Assembly: GCF_014897705.1 (NCBI RefSeq)
Contig: NZ_JABUXV010000018.1
Span: 26,601 to 90,600 of the forward strand
Reading direction: 5' to 3'
DNA from: Brachybacterium sp. FME24
GTDB lineage: Bacteria; Actinomycetota; Actinomycetes; Actinomycetales; Dermabacteraceae
Length of the DNA: 64,000 nt
Notes under the pieces: generated by a model
What the model was told of the DNA's origin: nothing
Database searches by the model: none
Seen by the model: only the letters and a program-made list of their open reading frames with translations
Made by a program: the position numbers and the translations under genes
Shown: piece after piece, positions 24,841 through 33,321 of the stretch
Layout: the number at the start of each line of letters is the position of its first letter
Numbering within the stretch: the stretch's first letter is position 1

Positions 24841-25695
24841 TCAGCGCACGTAGTCGGTGCTGTGCGCGAGCTCCCGGCCCGCAAGGATCTCTGCTCTGAG
24901 CGACTCCGCCTTGCCTTCGGCCATTCCCGACGAGTCCGAACCCAGCTGCTGGCGCAGAGGGCCGCTCTCCTGCTGCGCGATCGCCACGAACGCGACGGCG
25001 GCCCTGCGCGGGTCGCCGAGCTGGCTGCCCGACATCGCCTTGTGCGCCTCGACCATCTCGCGGATGGCCGGGTAGGCGCCCGGGATCTCGCCGGCGGCAG
25101 CGAGGGAGTTGTCCGTCAGGAACGCGGTGTCGAAGTAGCCGGGCTCGACGAGCGAGACGCGGATGTCGTGCTCGGTGACCTCCGCCGCGAGGGATTCCGA
25201 CAAGCCCTCCACGGCGTACTTCGCGGCGCAGTACAGGCCCCACCCGGGGAAGGACAGCACCCCCAGGATCGATGAGACGTTCATGATGTGGCCGGAGCCA
25301 GCGGCCCGCATCTGCGGCAGGACCGCGCGCAGGACGTTCCAGGTGCCGTTGACCTGGACCTGGAACATCGCCTGGATGTCGGCGTCGGTGGTCTCCTCGA
25401 CGGCGCCGAGGTATCCGTAGCCGGCGTTGTTGACGACGACGTCGATCCGCTCGAAGCGGTCGGTGGCCTCGGCGATCGCGCGAGACACCTCCTCCTCGTC
25501 GGTCAACGAGACCTCGAGAACCAGCAGATGCGAGGTGTCGACCTCCGGGAGCGCGGCGAGCAGTCGCTCGGACGAGCGCGTCGTCGCGGCAACCCGATCT
25601 CCGCGCTCCAGCAGATGCGCGACGAGGGCGAGGCCGAGGCCGCGCGAGGTGCCGGTGATGAACCAGACGGCGGGACGGTCGGTGGGGTAGGACAT
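24841..25695 (-). CDS. Short-chain dehydrogenase/reductase
   Basis: The protein has 284 residues. It has the cofactor motif TGTSRGLG (about 14-21), NNAGYGYLGA, the catalytic Ser in NVSS and YCAAKYAVEG. The longer C-terminus (QLGDPRRAAVAFVAIAQQE) is typical of the SDR group annotated as oxidoreductases of broad range. The reaction and substrate are unknown. The MmyB-like regulator gene downstream may control it; similar SDR/regulator pairs are common in actinobacteria. Confidence 0.92.
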   Translation of the reverse strand: MSYPTDRPAVWFITGTSRGLGLALVAHLLERGDRVAATTRSSERLLAALPEVDTSHLLVLEVSLTDEEEVSRAIAEATDRFERIDVVVNNAGYGYLGAVEETTDADIQAMFQVQVNGTWNVLRAVLPQMRAAGSGHIMNVSSILGVLSFPGWGLYCAAKYAVEGLSESLAAEVTEHDIRVSLVEPGYFDTAFLTDNSLAAAGEIPGAYPAIREMVEAHKAMSGSQLGDPRRAAVAFVAIAQQESGPLRQQLGSDSSGMAEGKAESLRAEILAGRELAHSTDYVR

Positions 25696-25894
25696 GGGGG
25701 AGTTCCTTTCTGAGGCGGTGCCACCACCTTCCCCCGAGGAAAGCCCGAGTTCAGCGGCATACCGGGCCCTCTCCTGACGAGGACTGCCATGCCCACCCGA
25801 GGGGCCTGGCAGACGATCTGAACCCGATGATCACCCTCTCCCGAACCGCGCTCCGAACGGCGATGCGGTGCACGTAACCGGATAGCGTCGACCT

Positions 25895-26233
25895 ATGTCG
25901 TTCTCGAAGATCAACTCGTCGGACCTCTCGCTGGGCCCGGGGCCGCACCCCGCCGCCAGCCCGTTCGACAAGCGCGTCTCCGAACCGCTCGGGGTCTCTG
26001 CGTTCGAGGTGTACAAGGTGGAGCTGCCTCCGGGTGCACGCACCGAACCGCATGACCACCTCGCTGATCAGGTGGAGGACGTGTATGCCATCGTGCGCGG
26101 CTCGGGCTGGCTCGTCGTCGATGGTCGGCGAGAACCCATCGAGGTCGGCGACTTCCTGGCAGTTGCTCAGGCCTCGACCCGGTACGTGATCGCGGGAGAA
26201 AGCGGCTGCGAGCTCATTGCGATGTGCGCCTGA
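25895..26233 (+). CDS. Single-domain cupin protein
   Basis: The protein has 112 residues. Cupin motif 1 is RTEPHDHLADQVEDVYAIVRGSG and motif 2 lies around EVGDFLAVAQASTRYV, with His residues in motif 1 that could hold a metal; motif 2 lacks the usual His. The role may be small-molecule binding or isomerisation. Its last 17 bases overlap the start of the shortened TetR frame, in a different phase. Confidence 0.78.
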   Translation: MSFSKINSSDLSLGPGPHPAASPFDKRVSEPLGVSAFEVYKVELPPGARTEPHDHLADQVEDVYAIVRGSGWLVVDGRREPIEVGDFLAVAQASTRYVIAGESGCELIAMCA

Positions 26234-26735
26234 CGGTTACGAGGCGACGACAGTTGAGGCCATCTGCGCAGCCGCCGAGATCTCCCGGAGCACGTTCTTC
26301 CGGTACTTCACCTCGAAGGACGACGCCGTCCTGACGGATGTCGACGAGGCGTCGGAGCTTCTGCGCGACGCTTTGAGTGCGCGCCCGGACGAGGAGCCCG
26401 TCTGGACCGCTCTGCGCCACGCCCTCGAGCCGCTCATAGATCGTTACGATGCTGACCCTCAGCCTGGTCGACAGTTGGCGGCGCTGATCGCCGAAACCCC
26501 TGGTCTGGCCGCACATCAGCATGAGAAGCACGTCCGGTGGTGCGAAGCACTTCGTCCCGAGGTCTCCCGCCGCATCGGAGCAGACCCGACTGACAACACC
26601 GATCCACGTTCGACAGCCACGATCGCCGCCGCACTTGCCTGCCTCGACGCGGCCGTCAGCGTTTGGGCCACCACCGAAGAGACGCCACCCATCGCATCGA
26701 TCCTGAAACGAGCAATGGACGCCACCCGGCTCTGA
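26217..26735 (+). pseudogene. TetR-family regulator lacking its first helix, probably truncated
   Basis: The frame encodes up to 172 residues. It starts directly at GYEATTVEAICAAAEISRSTFFRYFTSKD, so helices 2 and 3 (the recognition part) are present but the usual 20 or so residues of helix 1 are missing. The only ATG (26217) lies inside the cupin gene. The join between the cupin C-terminus and the TetR body looks like a deletion endpoint. The C-terminal domain (LDAAVSVWATTEETPPIASILKRAM) is complete. Without helix 1 the product is unlikely to fold as a normal repressor. A shortened but expressed protein remains possible. Confidence 0.6.
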
Positions 26736-27068
26736 TTCCCCAGCCATGGGATCTGGCCACGCACAGAACTGATCTATACGTCACCGCGGGGACGCCAGCG
26801 ACCACTCATCGAGCACGCAAGCTCAGCCGGTGATCCGGACGGTCGGAGCTCCGGGGTGGTGCACGGGCCGCCAGCGCACGAATCGGCCGGCGGTCTCCTC
26901 GTCCCCGCGATGCATGGGGCGAGACCACGGCGCGCGACGAATGCAGTCCGGCTGCGCGGGGAAGCGGATGCGAGCCCTGCTCCGACCTCGTAGCCGTGCC
27001 GGTTATCCGCGAGAACCAAGGGACCCGCGAACTTTCCGCGGGGTCTCAGTGCTCCTGGCGTGCGGGTG
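26736..27068. other. Intergenic stretch without a recognised gene
   Basis: About 330 bp. A 30-codon minus-strand frame (26823-26915, ending WRPVHHPGAPTVRITG) looks faintly protein-like and might be a gene tail, but cannot be assigned. I see no RNA gene or strong hairpin. Confidence 0.3.
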
Positions 27069-27512
27069 TCAGCTCGTGACGACCGAGCTCGACCACTCCA
27101 GTGGAGCGTCGTCGAAAGCCGTGGCCCAGTAGTGGGGCATGAGCGCTTTCAGCGGCACCCAGCGAACGGGTGTCGAGTCGGATCCGGGGACCGCGGCGAG
27201 CACGTCCGGGCCGTGGGTCGCGAGTCGTTCCTGGCACACCCCGCACGGAGCGAGCACCAGATACGCACCGGCCTCGTCCCGGTAGAGGCAGATCGACGCG
27301 ACGATCTTCTGTTCGAGCCGGTGCGCCGCGCAGTAGGGCTCCGTTTCGTGGCAGACCTCAACGGCGGGATTGATGGCCTCGGGTGCTGTGCCGACCAGGA
27401 TGGTGCCGTCACTCAGCAGCATGGCCGCTGCGCCCGCCTCCTGCTCAGGGAAGCGCTGCTGGATCAGCGCGCGGCACCGCTCGATGACCTCGTCCAGCTG
27501 GGGGTTCGTCAT
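27069..27512 (-). CDS. Cytidine/blasticidin-deaminase-like enzyme
   Basis: The protein has 147 residues. The zinc site is CHE at about 54-56 (VEVCHETEPYC) and PCGVC at about 88-92, the Cys/Glu plus Cys-Cys set of cytidine-deaminase-fold enzymes. The family hydrolyses the amino group of cytidine or related nucleosides; the CHET variant belongs to a subgroup close to blasticidin-S deaminases. It stands before a Nudix gene on the same strand, with about 110 bp between. Confidence 0.83.
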   Translation of the reverse strand: MTNPQLDEVIERCRALIQQRFPEQEAGAAAMLLSDGTILVGTAPEAINPAVEVCHETEPYCAAHRLEQKIVASICLYRDEAGAYLVLAPCGVCQERLATHGPDVLAAVPGSDSTPVRWVPLKALMPHYWATAFDDAPLEWSSSVVTS

Positions 27513-27620
27513 GGGGCAATGCTATACGCCCACGGTGAAGCATTCGACTGCGCTCGGTGGAGAAGGTGGTCAGCCCGCACGCTCGACCCCGATCTTGCTC
27601 TTGCGGTCAGGGCGTATTGG

Positions 27621-28061
27621 TCACTGCTCGAGACCATCGGCGGCACGTTCGCCGCGGTGCGCGTCCGTCCATTCGGCGAGGAACCTCCGGTAGGAGGGGT
27701 GCGCCAGACGGAGCGCGGAGACGTCGGAGGCGGAGACCCATCGCAGTTCGTCGTGCTCATCGGTAGCGAGGTTGGTAGGTTCCCCATCCCACTCGGTGAC
27801 GAACCACAACTGTAGGACCACTCCGTCGTCGGCCGTCTCGTTCTCTACGACTCGCAGATCCGGCGGGCCGGCGATTGTCGCGTCGACGCCGATCTCCTCC
27901 CGGAGCTCGCGGGCCAGCGCGTCCGCTGCACTCTCGCCGAGCTCGATATGGCCGCCGGGGAAGTCCCAGCAGTCCGGGTAGTACCGGCGGTCCGGGTGTC
28001 GGTGGGCGAGGGGAACGCCTTGCGGCCCGACGAGGGCTCCTGCGACGACGTGATGGGGCAT
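27621..28061 (-). CDS. Nudix hydrolase
   Basis: The protein has 146 residues. A complete Nudix box runs from GHIELGE through RELREEIGV at about 37-59 (G-x5-E-x7-REUxEExGU fully kept). The N-terminus begins MPHHVVAGALVG. It would hydrolyse a nucleoside diphosphate linked to another group; the substrate is unknown. It overlaps in the 5' region with the upstream, divergent frame of the phosphotransferase, whose real start is at 28093. Confidence 0.9.
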   Translation of the reverse strand: MPHHVVAGALVGPQGVPLAHRHPDRRYYPDCWDFPGGHIELGESAADALARELREEIGVDATIAGPPDLRVVENETADDGVVLQLWFVTEWDGEPTNLATDEHDELRWVSASDVSALRLAHPSYRRFLAEWTDAHRGERAADGLEQ

Positions 28062-28092
28062 GAGCTCATCTCAGCACACGTACTCTGCACCG

Positions 28093-28977
28093 ATGACGAC
28101 TCCGTGGACGCCCGGCGCTGACTGGGAAGCGCTCGGTGGAGGTGACGGCGCGGCGACCGCAGGGGTCTGGCGCGCCCGCCTCGATGACGGGGCCTGGATC
28201 GTCAAGAGGATCCGACGCGGTGACCCGAGCTGCGAGCCGCACTCATTCCGGTGGTGGCGACGAGAGATCGCCGTCGCCGCATCGAGCGTGACGGCGACGT
28301 TCGAGGGACTCATCGCCCCCGAATCCCACGTGCACGAGGACACCGAGGGCGCGAGTCTGTGGACCCGCGACATCGCGTCTCACCGGATTCCGGCACCGGT
28401 GGTTGCTGCGGCACTGGGCCGGTTCGCCACCGTGCAGATCGAAGATCCGGGCTGGTTCGTGGTCGGTCGGCTGCGTGACCGCGTTGCCCTGGCAGGCGCC
28501 TCCGACGCGCCGCACTTCGCCATCGAAGGCGTCTGCAGCGGGCTCCGGCAGCGGGCGGAGGCGACCTGGTCGCAACGCGACGACGCGCTCACGCTGCTGG
28601 ACGAGATGCCTCACGTGCTCTCCCACGGAGATGCCCTCCCGAGGAACCTGCTGCGCCATGACGAGGGACTCGTCACCGCGATCGACTGGGACCAGCTGGG
28701 ATACGCCCCGATCGGCGCCGATCTGGCGACCTTCAGCATGTGGGTCGACGAACCGGTCGAGACGCTGCTGGCGAGCTACCTCGACGGGGCGGGCGCGCTG
28801 GACCTCGATCCCCGTCAGCTGCGAGACAGCATCGCGCTGACGATCTCGCTGATCGCGATCTCGCGCGCTCTGCGCACAGCAGGTTGCGAGCGGTTCGCGG
28901 GGTACGGGAACCGTTTCGTGGCAGCTGGACCGCAGATGGCGCGCGCCCTCCAGGTGCTCGGAGTGAGCCGGGCCTGA
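28093..28977 (+). CDS. APH-like phosphotransferase
   Basis: The protein has 294 residues from MTTPWTPGADW; an in-frame ATG at 28060 would overlap the divergent Nudix start. The kinase-like fold shows the ATP-side WIVKRI, the catalytic loop LSHGDALPRNLL (H-G-D-x4-N) and the metal motif AIDWDQ. This is the aminoglycoside/choline-kinase superfamily. The true substrate may be an antibiotic or a metabolite. It converges on the next gene with no gap. Confidence 0.85.
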   Translation: MTTPWTPGADWEALGGGDGAATAGVWRARLDDGAWIVKRIRRGDPSCEPHSFRWWRREIAVAASSVTATFEGLIAPESHVHEDTEGASLWTRDIASHRIPAPVVAAALGRFATVQIEDPGWFVVGRLRDRVALAGASDAPHFAIEGVCSGLRQRAEATWSQRDDALTLLDEMPHVLSHGDALPRNLLRHDEGLVTAIDWDQLGYAPIGADLATFSMWVDEPVETLLASYLDGAGALDLDPRQLRDSIALTISLIAISRALRTAGCERFAGYGNRFVAAGPQMARALQVLGVSRA

Positions 28978-29367
28978 CTACGGAATCCAAGGCCCTGAGA
29001 AGTAGTCGGCGCGAAGTGTGAGCCCGCTGTTTCCCGGTTCGGCCCACATCCAGATCGTGCGCGGGTCAAGGAACGTCCCGGGTATCTCGAGCTGCGGGGT
29101 CGCCCCCATCTCCTCGGCAAGTTCTGTGGGCGACTGTCCTGGCGGGGGCTGCACCGTGAACACCACCCAGCACCCGCCGCTCGCACAGTCACGGTTCTCG
29201 CGGAGGATCTCGGCGTCGGCGGGAAGCGGCACGGCAGAGGCCGCGGGCACATCCCCTTCGGTGGCGCCCATGAACAGCAGAGCCACGCGACCCCCGTAGA
29301 GCAGTGCGAGGATCACCACGGCGATGAAGAAGGCCGTCCAGGTCCTCCGCCGAGCGGTGGCAGTCAT
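28978..29367 (-). CDS. Single-pass membrane protein of unknown function
   Basis: The protein has 129 residues. A basic N-terminus (RRRTWT) is followed by a hydrophobic helix at about 12-33, then an exported or periplasmic-side domain with a CASGGC cysteine pair. I do not recognise the family. The start overlaps the end of the upstream kinase gene in ATGA, so the two are one operon. Confidence 0.65.
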   Translation of the reverse strand: MTATARRRTWTAFFIAVVILALLYGGRVALLFMGATEGDVPAASAVPLPADAEILRENRDCASGGCWVVFTVQPPPGQSPTELAEEMGATPQLEIPGTFLDPRTIWMWAEPGNSGLTLRADYFSGPWIP

Positions 29368-30005
29368 CGCGTCGGGTCCTCACGTATCACTGCTCCAGGG
29401 ACGTGCTCTGCTGATTGCTCGGTGCCCGTCGAGGACGACGACGCGTAGAGAATCTCAGCTTGCTCACGCGGAGAAAAACCTCGATCGAAGTCTCGTTCGT
29501 TCGGGACCCAGACGTCGTGCCACAAGTCCTCGTGGTCCCGGCCGAGCGCTCGATCACGGGCAAGGCCGCGTCGGGCGGCGACATCGAGGGCCACGTCGCA
29601 CCAGATCCGGACGTCGAGGTGCGGAAGTGCCTCAGGGTGGAACAGCCCGATGAGGTCAACGAGGAGGAGATCGGTGCGGGGCAGGGGCTCGGGATCCGCC
29701 AGGGCACGTGCGGACCAGTCGAAGCGACGGAAGGTGCTGGGTCGCTCATGGCGCAGCGGATCCAGGACCTCTGCGACCAGACGGGCCCGGTCGACGCCGT
29801 CCCAGTCCGAGGACCTCTGATGCGAGCGGGACGGATCGAGGAAGTCGTCGCCGCGAAGCCTCACCGCACCACGGAGGGAGCCCGCCAGATAGCGGGCCAG
29901 AGTCGATTTTCCGGAGCCGGCGTATCCGGAGATGCCGACGACGAGGGGGCGCCGGGATGTGCGGCGGCGAGAGGAGACGTGCTCGAGAATGCCGACGCGG
30001 TCCAT
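29364..30005 (-). CDS. Uridine-kinase-like P-loop protein
   Basis: The protein has 213 residues. Walker A GYAGSGKS is at about 26-33. LRGDDFLDP resembles the substrate Asp of uridine/pantothenate kinases, and LLLVDLIGLF is the Walker-B-like strand. The C-terminal tail is Ser/Thr-rich. The phosphorylated substrate is not known. It is co-transcribed with the membrane protein behind it. Confidence 0.8.
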   Translation of the reverse strand: MDRVGILEHVSSRRRTSRRPLVVGISGYAGSGKSTLARYLAGSLRGAVRLRGDDFLDPSRSHQRSSDWDGVDRARLVAEVLDPLRHERPSTFRRFDWSARALADPEPLPRTDLLLVDLIGLFHPEALPHLDVRIWCDVALDVAARRGLARDRALGRDHEDLWHDVWVPNERDFDRGFSPREQAEILYASSSSTGTEQSAEHVPGAVIREDPTR

Positions 30006-30163
30006 CGGGCGAGTGTAGGCGCAGCCTCGGGATGGCCTCCTTCGGTGATCGGGTCATCCCACCACGATGGCGGCCGACCTGCATCGCCACCTATGCGTGC
30101 CGCCCGCCGCGTTGCGCCGCACGGTGCGGCCCCACCTGCACGAGGTCGGGACCGCGCCGGCGC

Positions 30164-31384
30164 TCACGCGAGGGTGATGCGATGCCAGTCGATGCGGTCC
30201 TTGGCGTCGCCGTCCTCGTCCCCGGCCTCGTGGAGGAGCCCGAGCACCTCGCTGTCGAGCATCGTCATATCCGAGTAGCCGGCGCGCACCGACTCGACGT
30301 CGAAGGCCTTGGACCAGGAGCTGCCGGCGTCCTCCGAGCCGAAGACCGCCAGATGCTTGCGGAGCGTGGGGTGGGTGGGAGCCGAGAAGAGCAGACGATC
30401 CCCCGGTTCCCCTCCGTGCTGGCCCCGGTTGAGCAGGGCTCCCTGGACACCCGGTGTCGTCTCGAGATCTGCCACCGTCTCGAAGGTCGCGGTCTCGAAG
30501 GTCTCACCGCCGTCCGTGCTGCGGGCGGCAGCACGCGACCGTGACGGTGACGTCTCCCCCTCATCGCGGAGTCGCCCGATGGCGATGAGCGACCCGTCGG
30601 CCGTCTCCTCGACACCGATCTCGCCGAAGTGGGCGACGTCCTCGGGACCAGGGATCCCCTGCCCTTGCGACCACGACACCCCGTCGTCGTCGCTGAAGAT
30701 GATGGCTCCCATCCCGCCCTCGTAGTACACGGCGGCGACCAGGCGCCCGGCATGCTCGCCGTGGACCATCTGGATGCCGTGCTGCGGGCCCGTCCCGTAC
30801 CAGCCCTCGACCGGGGCGCTGTCACCGCCTTTGAGCTGCTCTTCGAGGCTCATCGCATCCGACCAGGTCTCGCCGTCGTCGTCGCTGTGCATCACGAACG
30901 GGATCCGCTTGGCCCGAGTCCCCGCCTGATTCCACGTGGTCAGCAGGACGATGCGACCGGCGTTCTCCCCGTGCTGGAGGACGATGGGCACCGGATTCCC
31001 GCGGGTGGCATCAGCCTCCCCGCCCCACGGATTGCCGGCGAGAAGCACCTCCTGCGGATCCCAGTCCACTCCGCCGTTCCGGCTCCTCTTCATGACGATG
31101 TCGATCGACCCGTCGTCGTAGCAGTACCCCGCGTCCTCGAAGGCTCGACGCCCCTCGACGAACGCGATCGTGGATCCTTCGGGCGTGGTCACCAGCGAGG
31201 GGATGCGATAGCACTCGAACTCCCCGCTCGCGCTGCCCTCGAACAGGGTGAACGCCTGGTCCGCGGCTGCCGCCTGCGAGGCATGGATCGCACTGGTCGC
31301 GCCGGTCGTGCCGAGGACAGCAGCACCGATCGAGCCGACGATCGCCGTTCTGCGGGTGGGGTTCGCGGTCTTCGTGGTCTTCAC
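30164..31384 (-). CDS. Tat-exported exo-alpha-sialidase (GH33-like)
   Basis: The protein has 406 residues from GTG 31384, which has GAAGGAG before it. The N-terminus has a twin-arginine signal (NPTRRTAIVGSIGAAVLG). The mature part has the sialidase motif YRIPSLV (the Arg of the sialic-acid triad), and five Asp-boxes of S-x-D-x-G-x-x-W type (SRNGGVDW, SDDDGETW, SDDDGVSW, STDGGETF, SEDAGSSW). Sialidases release terminal sialic acid from glycoconjugates. It lies 13 bp after the peptidoglycan-binding hydrolase on the same strand, so both are probably exported together. Confidence 0.9.
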   Translation of the reverse strand: MKTTKTANPTRRTAIVGSIGAAVLGTTGATSAIHASQAAAADQAFTLFEGSASGEFECYRIPSLVTTPEGSTIAFVEGRRAFEDAGYCYDDGSIDIVMKRSRNGGVDWDPQEVLLAGNPWGGEADATRGNPVPIVLQHGENAGRIVLLTTWNQAGTRAKRIPFVMHSDDDGETWSDAMSLEEQLKGGDSAPVEGWYGTGPQHGIQMVHGEHAGRLVAAVYYEGGMGAIIFSDDDGVSWSQGQGIPGPEDVAHFGEIGVEETADGSLIAIGRLRDEGETSPSRSRAAARSTDGGETFETATFETVADLETTPGVQGALLNRGQHGGEPGDRLLFSAPTHPTLRKHLAVFGSEDAGSSWSKAFDVESVRAGYSDMTMLDSEVLGLLHEAGDEDGDAKDRIDWHRITLA

Positions 31385-31397
31385 GATGGGCACTCCT

Positions 31398-32369
31398 TCA
31401 GTCGGTGATCTTCGGGTAGCGGTAGGGCTCGTAGCTCTCCCCGTTGTCCGAGTCGTAGGGGTAGGAGATGGTCCGCTTCGCCGTCTTGCTGATCGAACCG
31501 CCGACCTGCTCGAGGCCTTCATACTCCGTGTGCTCGTCGTTCTTCCATCCGTTGAACAGGACCACGTGGCCGTAGCTCTGACCGTTGGCACTCGGGGTGA
31601 TGAGAAGAGCGTCGCCCGGCTTCAGATCGTCCTGCTCGATCCGCTCGAGGAACTCCGGGAGCTGCCCGGTGCCGGTGCCCGTGTCCCCGTCGCTGCGACG
31701 GAGGTTCCAGGCCATCGACACGAAGCCCGAGCAGTCCGTGCGCCACTGCTTCCCATCGATTCCCGGGCTGGACTTGTCCATGCTGTACGGGCGCGGATCG
31801 TCGACCCAGAACATCGCCCGATCGAGCACGTCCTCGCGCGAGATCTCGGCGTTGGGCTCGCCGCCGACCGGCTCCCGCACCCGCTCGACCTCGAGTGCCG
31901 TCATGGTCTTCTCGCCTGCTCGGCCCGTCGGCTCGAGCCCGTCCTGAGACTTCTGGAAGGCGGTGACCGCATCAGTGGTGGCGTCGTCGAAGGTTCCGGA
32001 CTCCTCGATGTCCAGGGCGCCCTGCACGGCGCCGATCACCGTCTCGAGCTCGGTCGCGGTCTTCGGTCCCGGGTCGCCGTCAGCAGAGAGAAGACGGTCC
32101 TGCTGGAACTGCGTCGTCGCGGCCTTCGTCTGGGGGCCGTTCTGGCCGTCGATCTCGCCGCTGTAGTAGTCCAGGCCTTGAAGGTTCGTCTGGATCGTGG
32201 TCAGCGAGGTGTCGGCGGCGGAGGCTCTCAGGGGACCGGCGAGAGCGCCGGTCGCGGCGAGGATTCCTGCTGCTCCGAAGCCGCGGAACAGCGCCCGGCG
32301 GTCCATCTCTCGCGGTGCAGCGATTCGGCGCATCGGGGCCGAGGTGGTGGATGTGCGGGTGGGTGCCAT
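31398..32369 (-). CDS. Exported peptidoglycan-binding hydrolase with two PG-binding domains
   Basis: The protein has 323 residues; the start may be later at 32306 (MDRRALF). A Tat signal (MDRRALFRGFGAAGILA) ends in ASAAD. Two PG_binding_1-like repeats follow (about 55-105 and 110-160: LQGLDYYSGEIDGQNGPQTKAA, QGALDIEESGTFDDATTDAV). The C-terminal NlpC/CHAP-like amidase domain has the catalytic Cys in TDCSGFVSMAW and His in YGHVVLFNGW. It would cut peptide bonds in peptidoglycan outside the cell. It is in one unit with the sialidase gene. Confidence 0.85.
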   Translation of the reverse strand: MAPTRTSTTSAPMRRIAAPREMDRRALFRGFGAAGILAATGALAGPLRASAADTSLTTIQTNLQGLDYYSGEIDGQNGPQTKAATTQFQQDRLLSADGDPGPKTATELETVIGAVQGALDIEESGTFDDATTDAVTAFQKSQDGLEPTGRAGEKTMTALEVERVREPVGGEPNAEISREDVLDRAMFWVDDPRPYSMDKSSPGIDGKQWRTDCSGFVSMAWNLRRSDGDTGTGTGQLPEFLERIEQDDLKPGDALLITPSANGQSYGHVVLFNGWKNDEHTEYEGLEQVGGSISKTAKRTISYPYDSDNGESYEPYRYPKITD

Positions 32370-32871
32370 GATGTGTCCCCGTTCATCGGTTCCTGTGGGT
32401 CGGTGCCGGCGAGATTCCCCCTCCGGAGGGTGAGGCCCGCCCGAGCCCCAGATCCGTCACGACGCCGAAGGTCGGCCGTCGGGACGTCGGCGTGGATCAG
32501 CGCGTTCAGCGAGATCGTTGTCATCCCCGCGAGAGGTGGTCCGCATCGACGGTGCGGCGCGCTCGCCGTGCGAGGTGGCATCGAACCTTCCCGATCGCTC
32601 CACCGAGAGCAACAGCGAGGGCGGAGTGTTCACGCAGGGTTCATCGCTCAACGGGGCGCCATCGCGTCGGCTCCGCGGGCGAAGCAGCCTCTCTTCTCGG
32701 TGCGGGATCTCGGCAGATCGCCGCGCGCTGCTATGGCCGCGATGCGGACCGGGACGTGATCCCTCCCTGGTGGTCCGTGCGCAGCCTCATCGACTCGCGC
32801 CGGATGATCGAGCACGGTTTCTTTCTGGAGGCCCAAGGGTGCGAGCCAGCACTGCGGTGCGGTCCTCTGGC
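32370..32871. other. Intergenic region upstream of the exported-hydrolase genes
   Basis: About 500 bp. The left part should hold the promoter of the 32369 gene. The right part contains a possible gene remnant listed separately (32672-32854). No RNA gene is visible. Confidence 0.35.
32672..32854 (+). pseudogene. Possible C-terminal remnant of a phosphotransferase gene
   Basis: An open stretch reads AGEAASLLGAGSRQIAARC then DVIPPWWSVRSLIDSRRMIEHG and ends near CEPAL. The PPWWSVRSLIDSRRMIEHG segment resembles the C-terminal helices of APH-like kinases, and nothing upstream matches the rest of such a protein. It has no start codon or ribosome site. Confidence is low, since the match is only by pattern. 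Confidence 0.3.
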
Positions 32872-33186
32872 CTACCGCGCGTCGTGGTCCCGCAGCGGCG
32901 ACCCCACCACGTCGAATCGGAAGCCGCTGAACTCCCCGTCGAGCACATGCTTTGCGGCGGCGATGGCCGCTGCGACGTCAGGGTGACCCAGGGATGCCTG
33001 ATGCGCTGCCGCATCGACCCACGTCTCGACCACGAAGACCGTGGCGGGCTGCTCATCGTTGATGCCGACCTCGTAGCTCAGACAGCCGAGTTCACGAAGC
33101 AGGTCACTGCGCTGTGTGAGGATCGAGACGAGTTGCTCGCGACCGCCGGGGACCACTCCCAGGGTGCCTGCGTTGATGTACGTCAT
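32872..33186 (-). CDS. Antibiotic biosynthesis monooxygenase (ABM) domain protein
   Basis: The protein has 104 residues from MTYINAGTLGVVPGG. The dimeric ferredoxin-like ABM fold shows REQLVSILTQRSDLLRELGCLSYEV and FVVETWVDAAAHQASLGHPDV. Such proteins often act as quinone-oxidising monooxygenases or small-molecule-binding proteins. A longer frame from 33237 lacks support. It is next to the AbiE system but on the other strand. Confidence 0.78.
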   Translation of the reverse strand: MTYINAGTLGVVPGGREQLVSILTQRSDLLRELGCLSYEVGINDEQPATVFVVETWVDAAAHQASLGHPDVAAAIAAAKHVLDGEFSGFRFDVVGSPLRDHDAR

Positions 33187-33271
33187 GGTCTCCAGAATAG
33201 AAACGCTGAGAGATCTCGCCCATGGTGACAGCAGCATCCCGAACCGTTTGGCACCCTAACCCCAAGGAGCG

Positions 33272-33301
33272 TTGTCAAAACTGTACCGAAAACGGTACGC
33301 T
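33272..33301 (+). promoter_or_regulatory. Promoter with embedded palindromic operator of the abiE operon
   Basis: ttgtca at 33272-33277 and tacgct at 33296-33301, 18 bp apart, form a plausible promoter. The perfect inverted repeat gtaccg-aaaa-cggtac (33283-33298) fills the spacer and touches the -10. AbiEi antitoxins are known to repress their own promoters by binding inverted repeats, so this is the likely autoregulation site. Confidence 0.68.
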
Positions 33302-33321
33302 CTTGGCGTGGAGGTGGCGTG

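Noticed and set aside
26823..26915. A 30-codon minus-strand frame with protein-like ending
   Set aside because: Too short, no ribosome site and no family match by eye; only mentioned within the intergenic entry.
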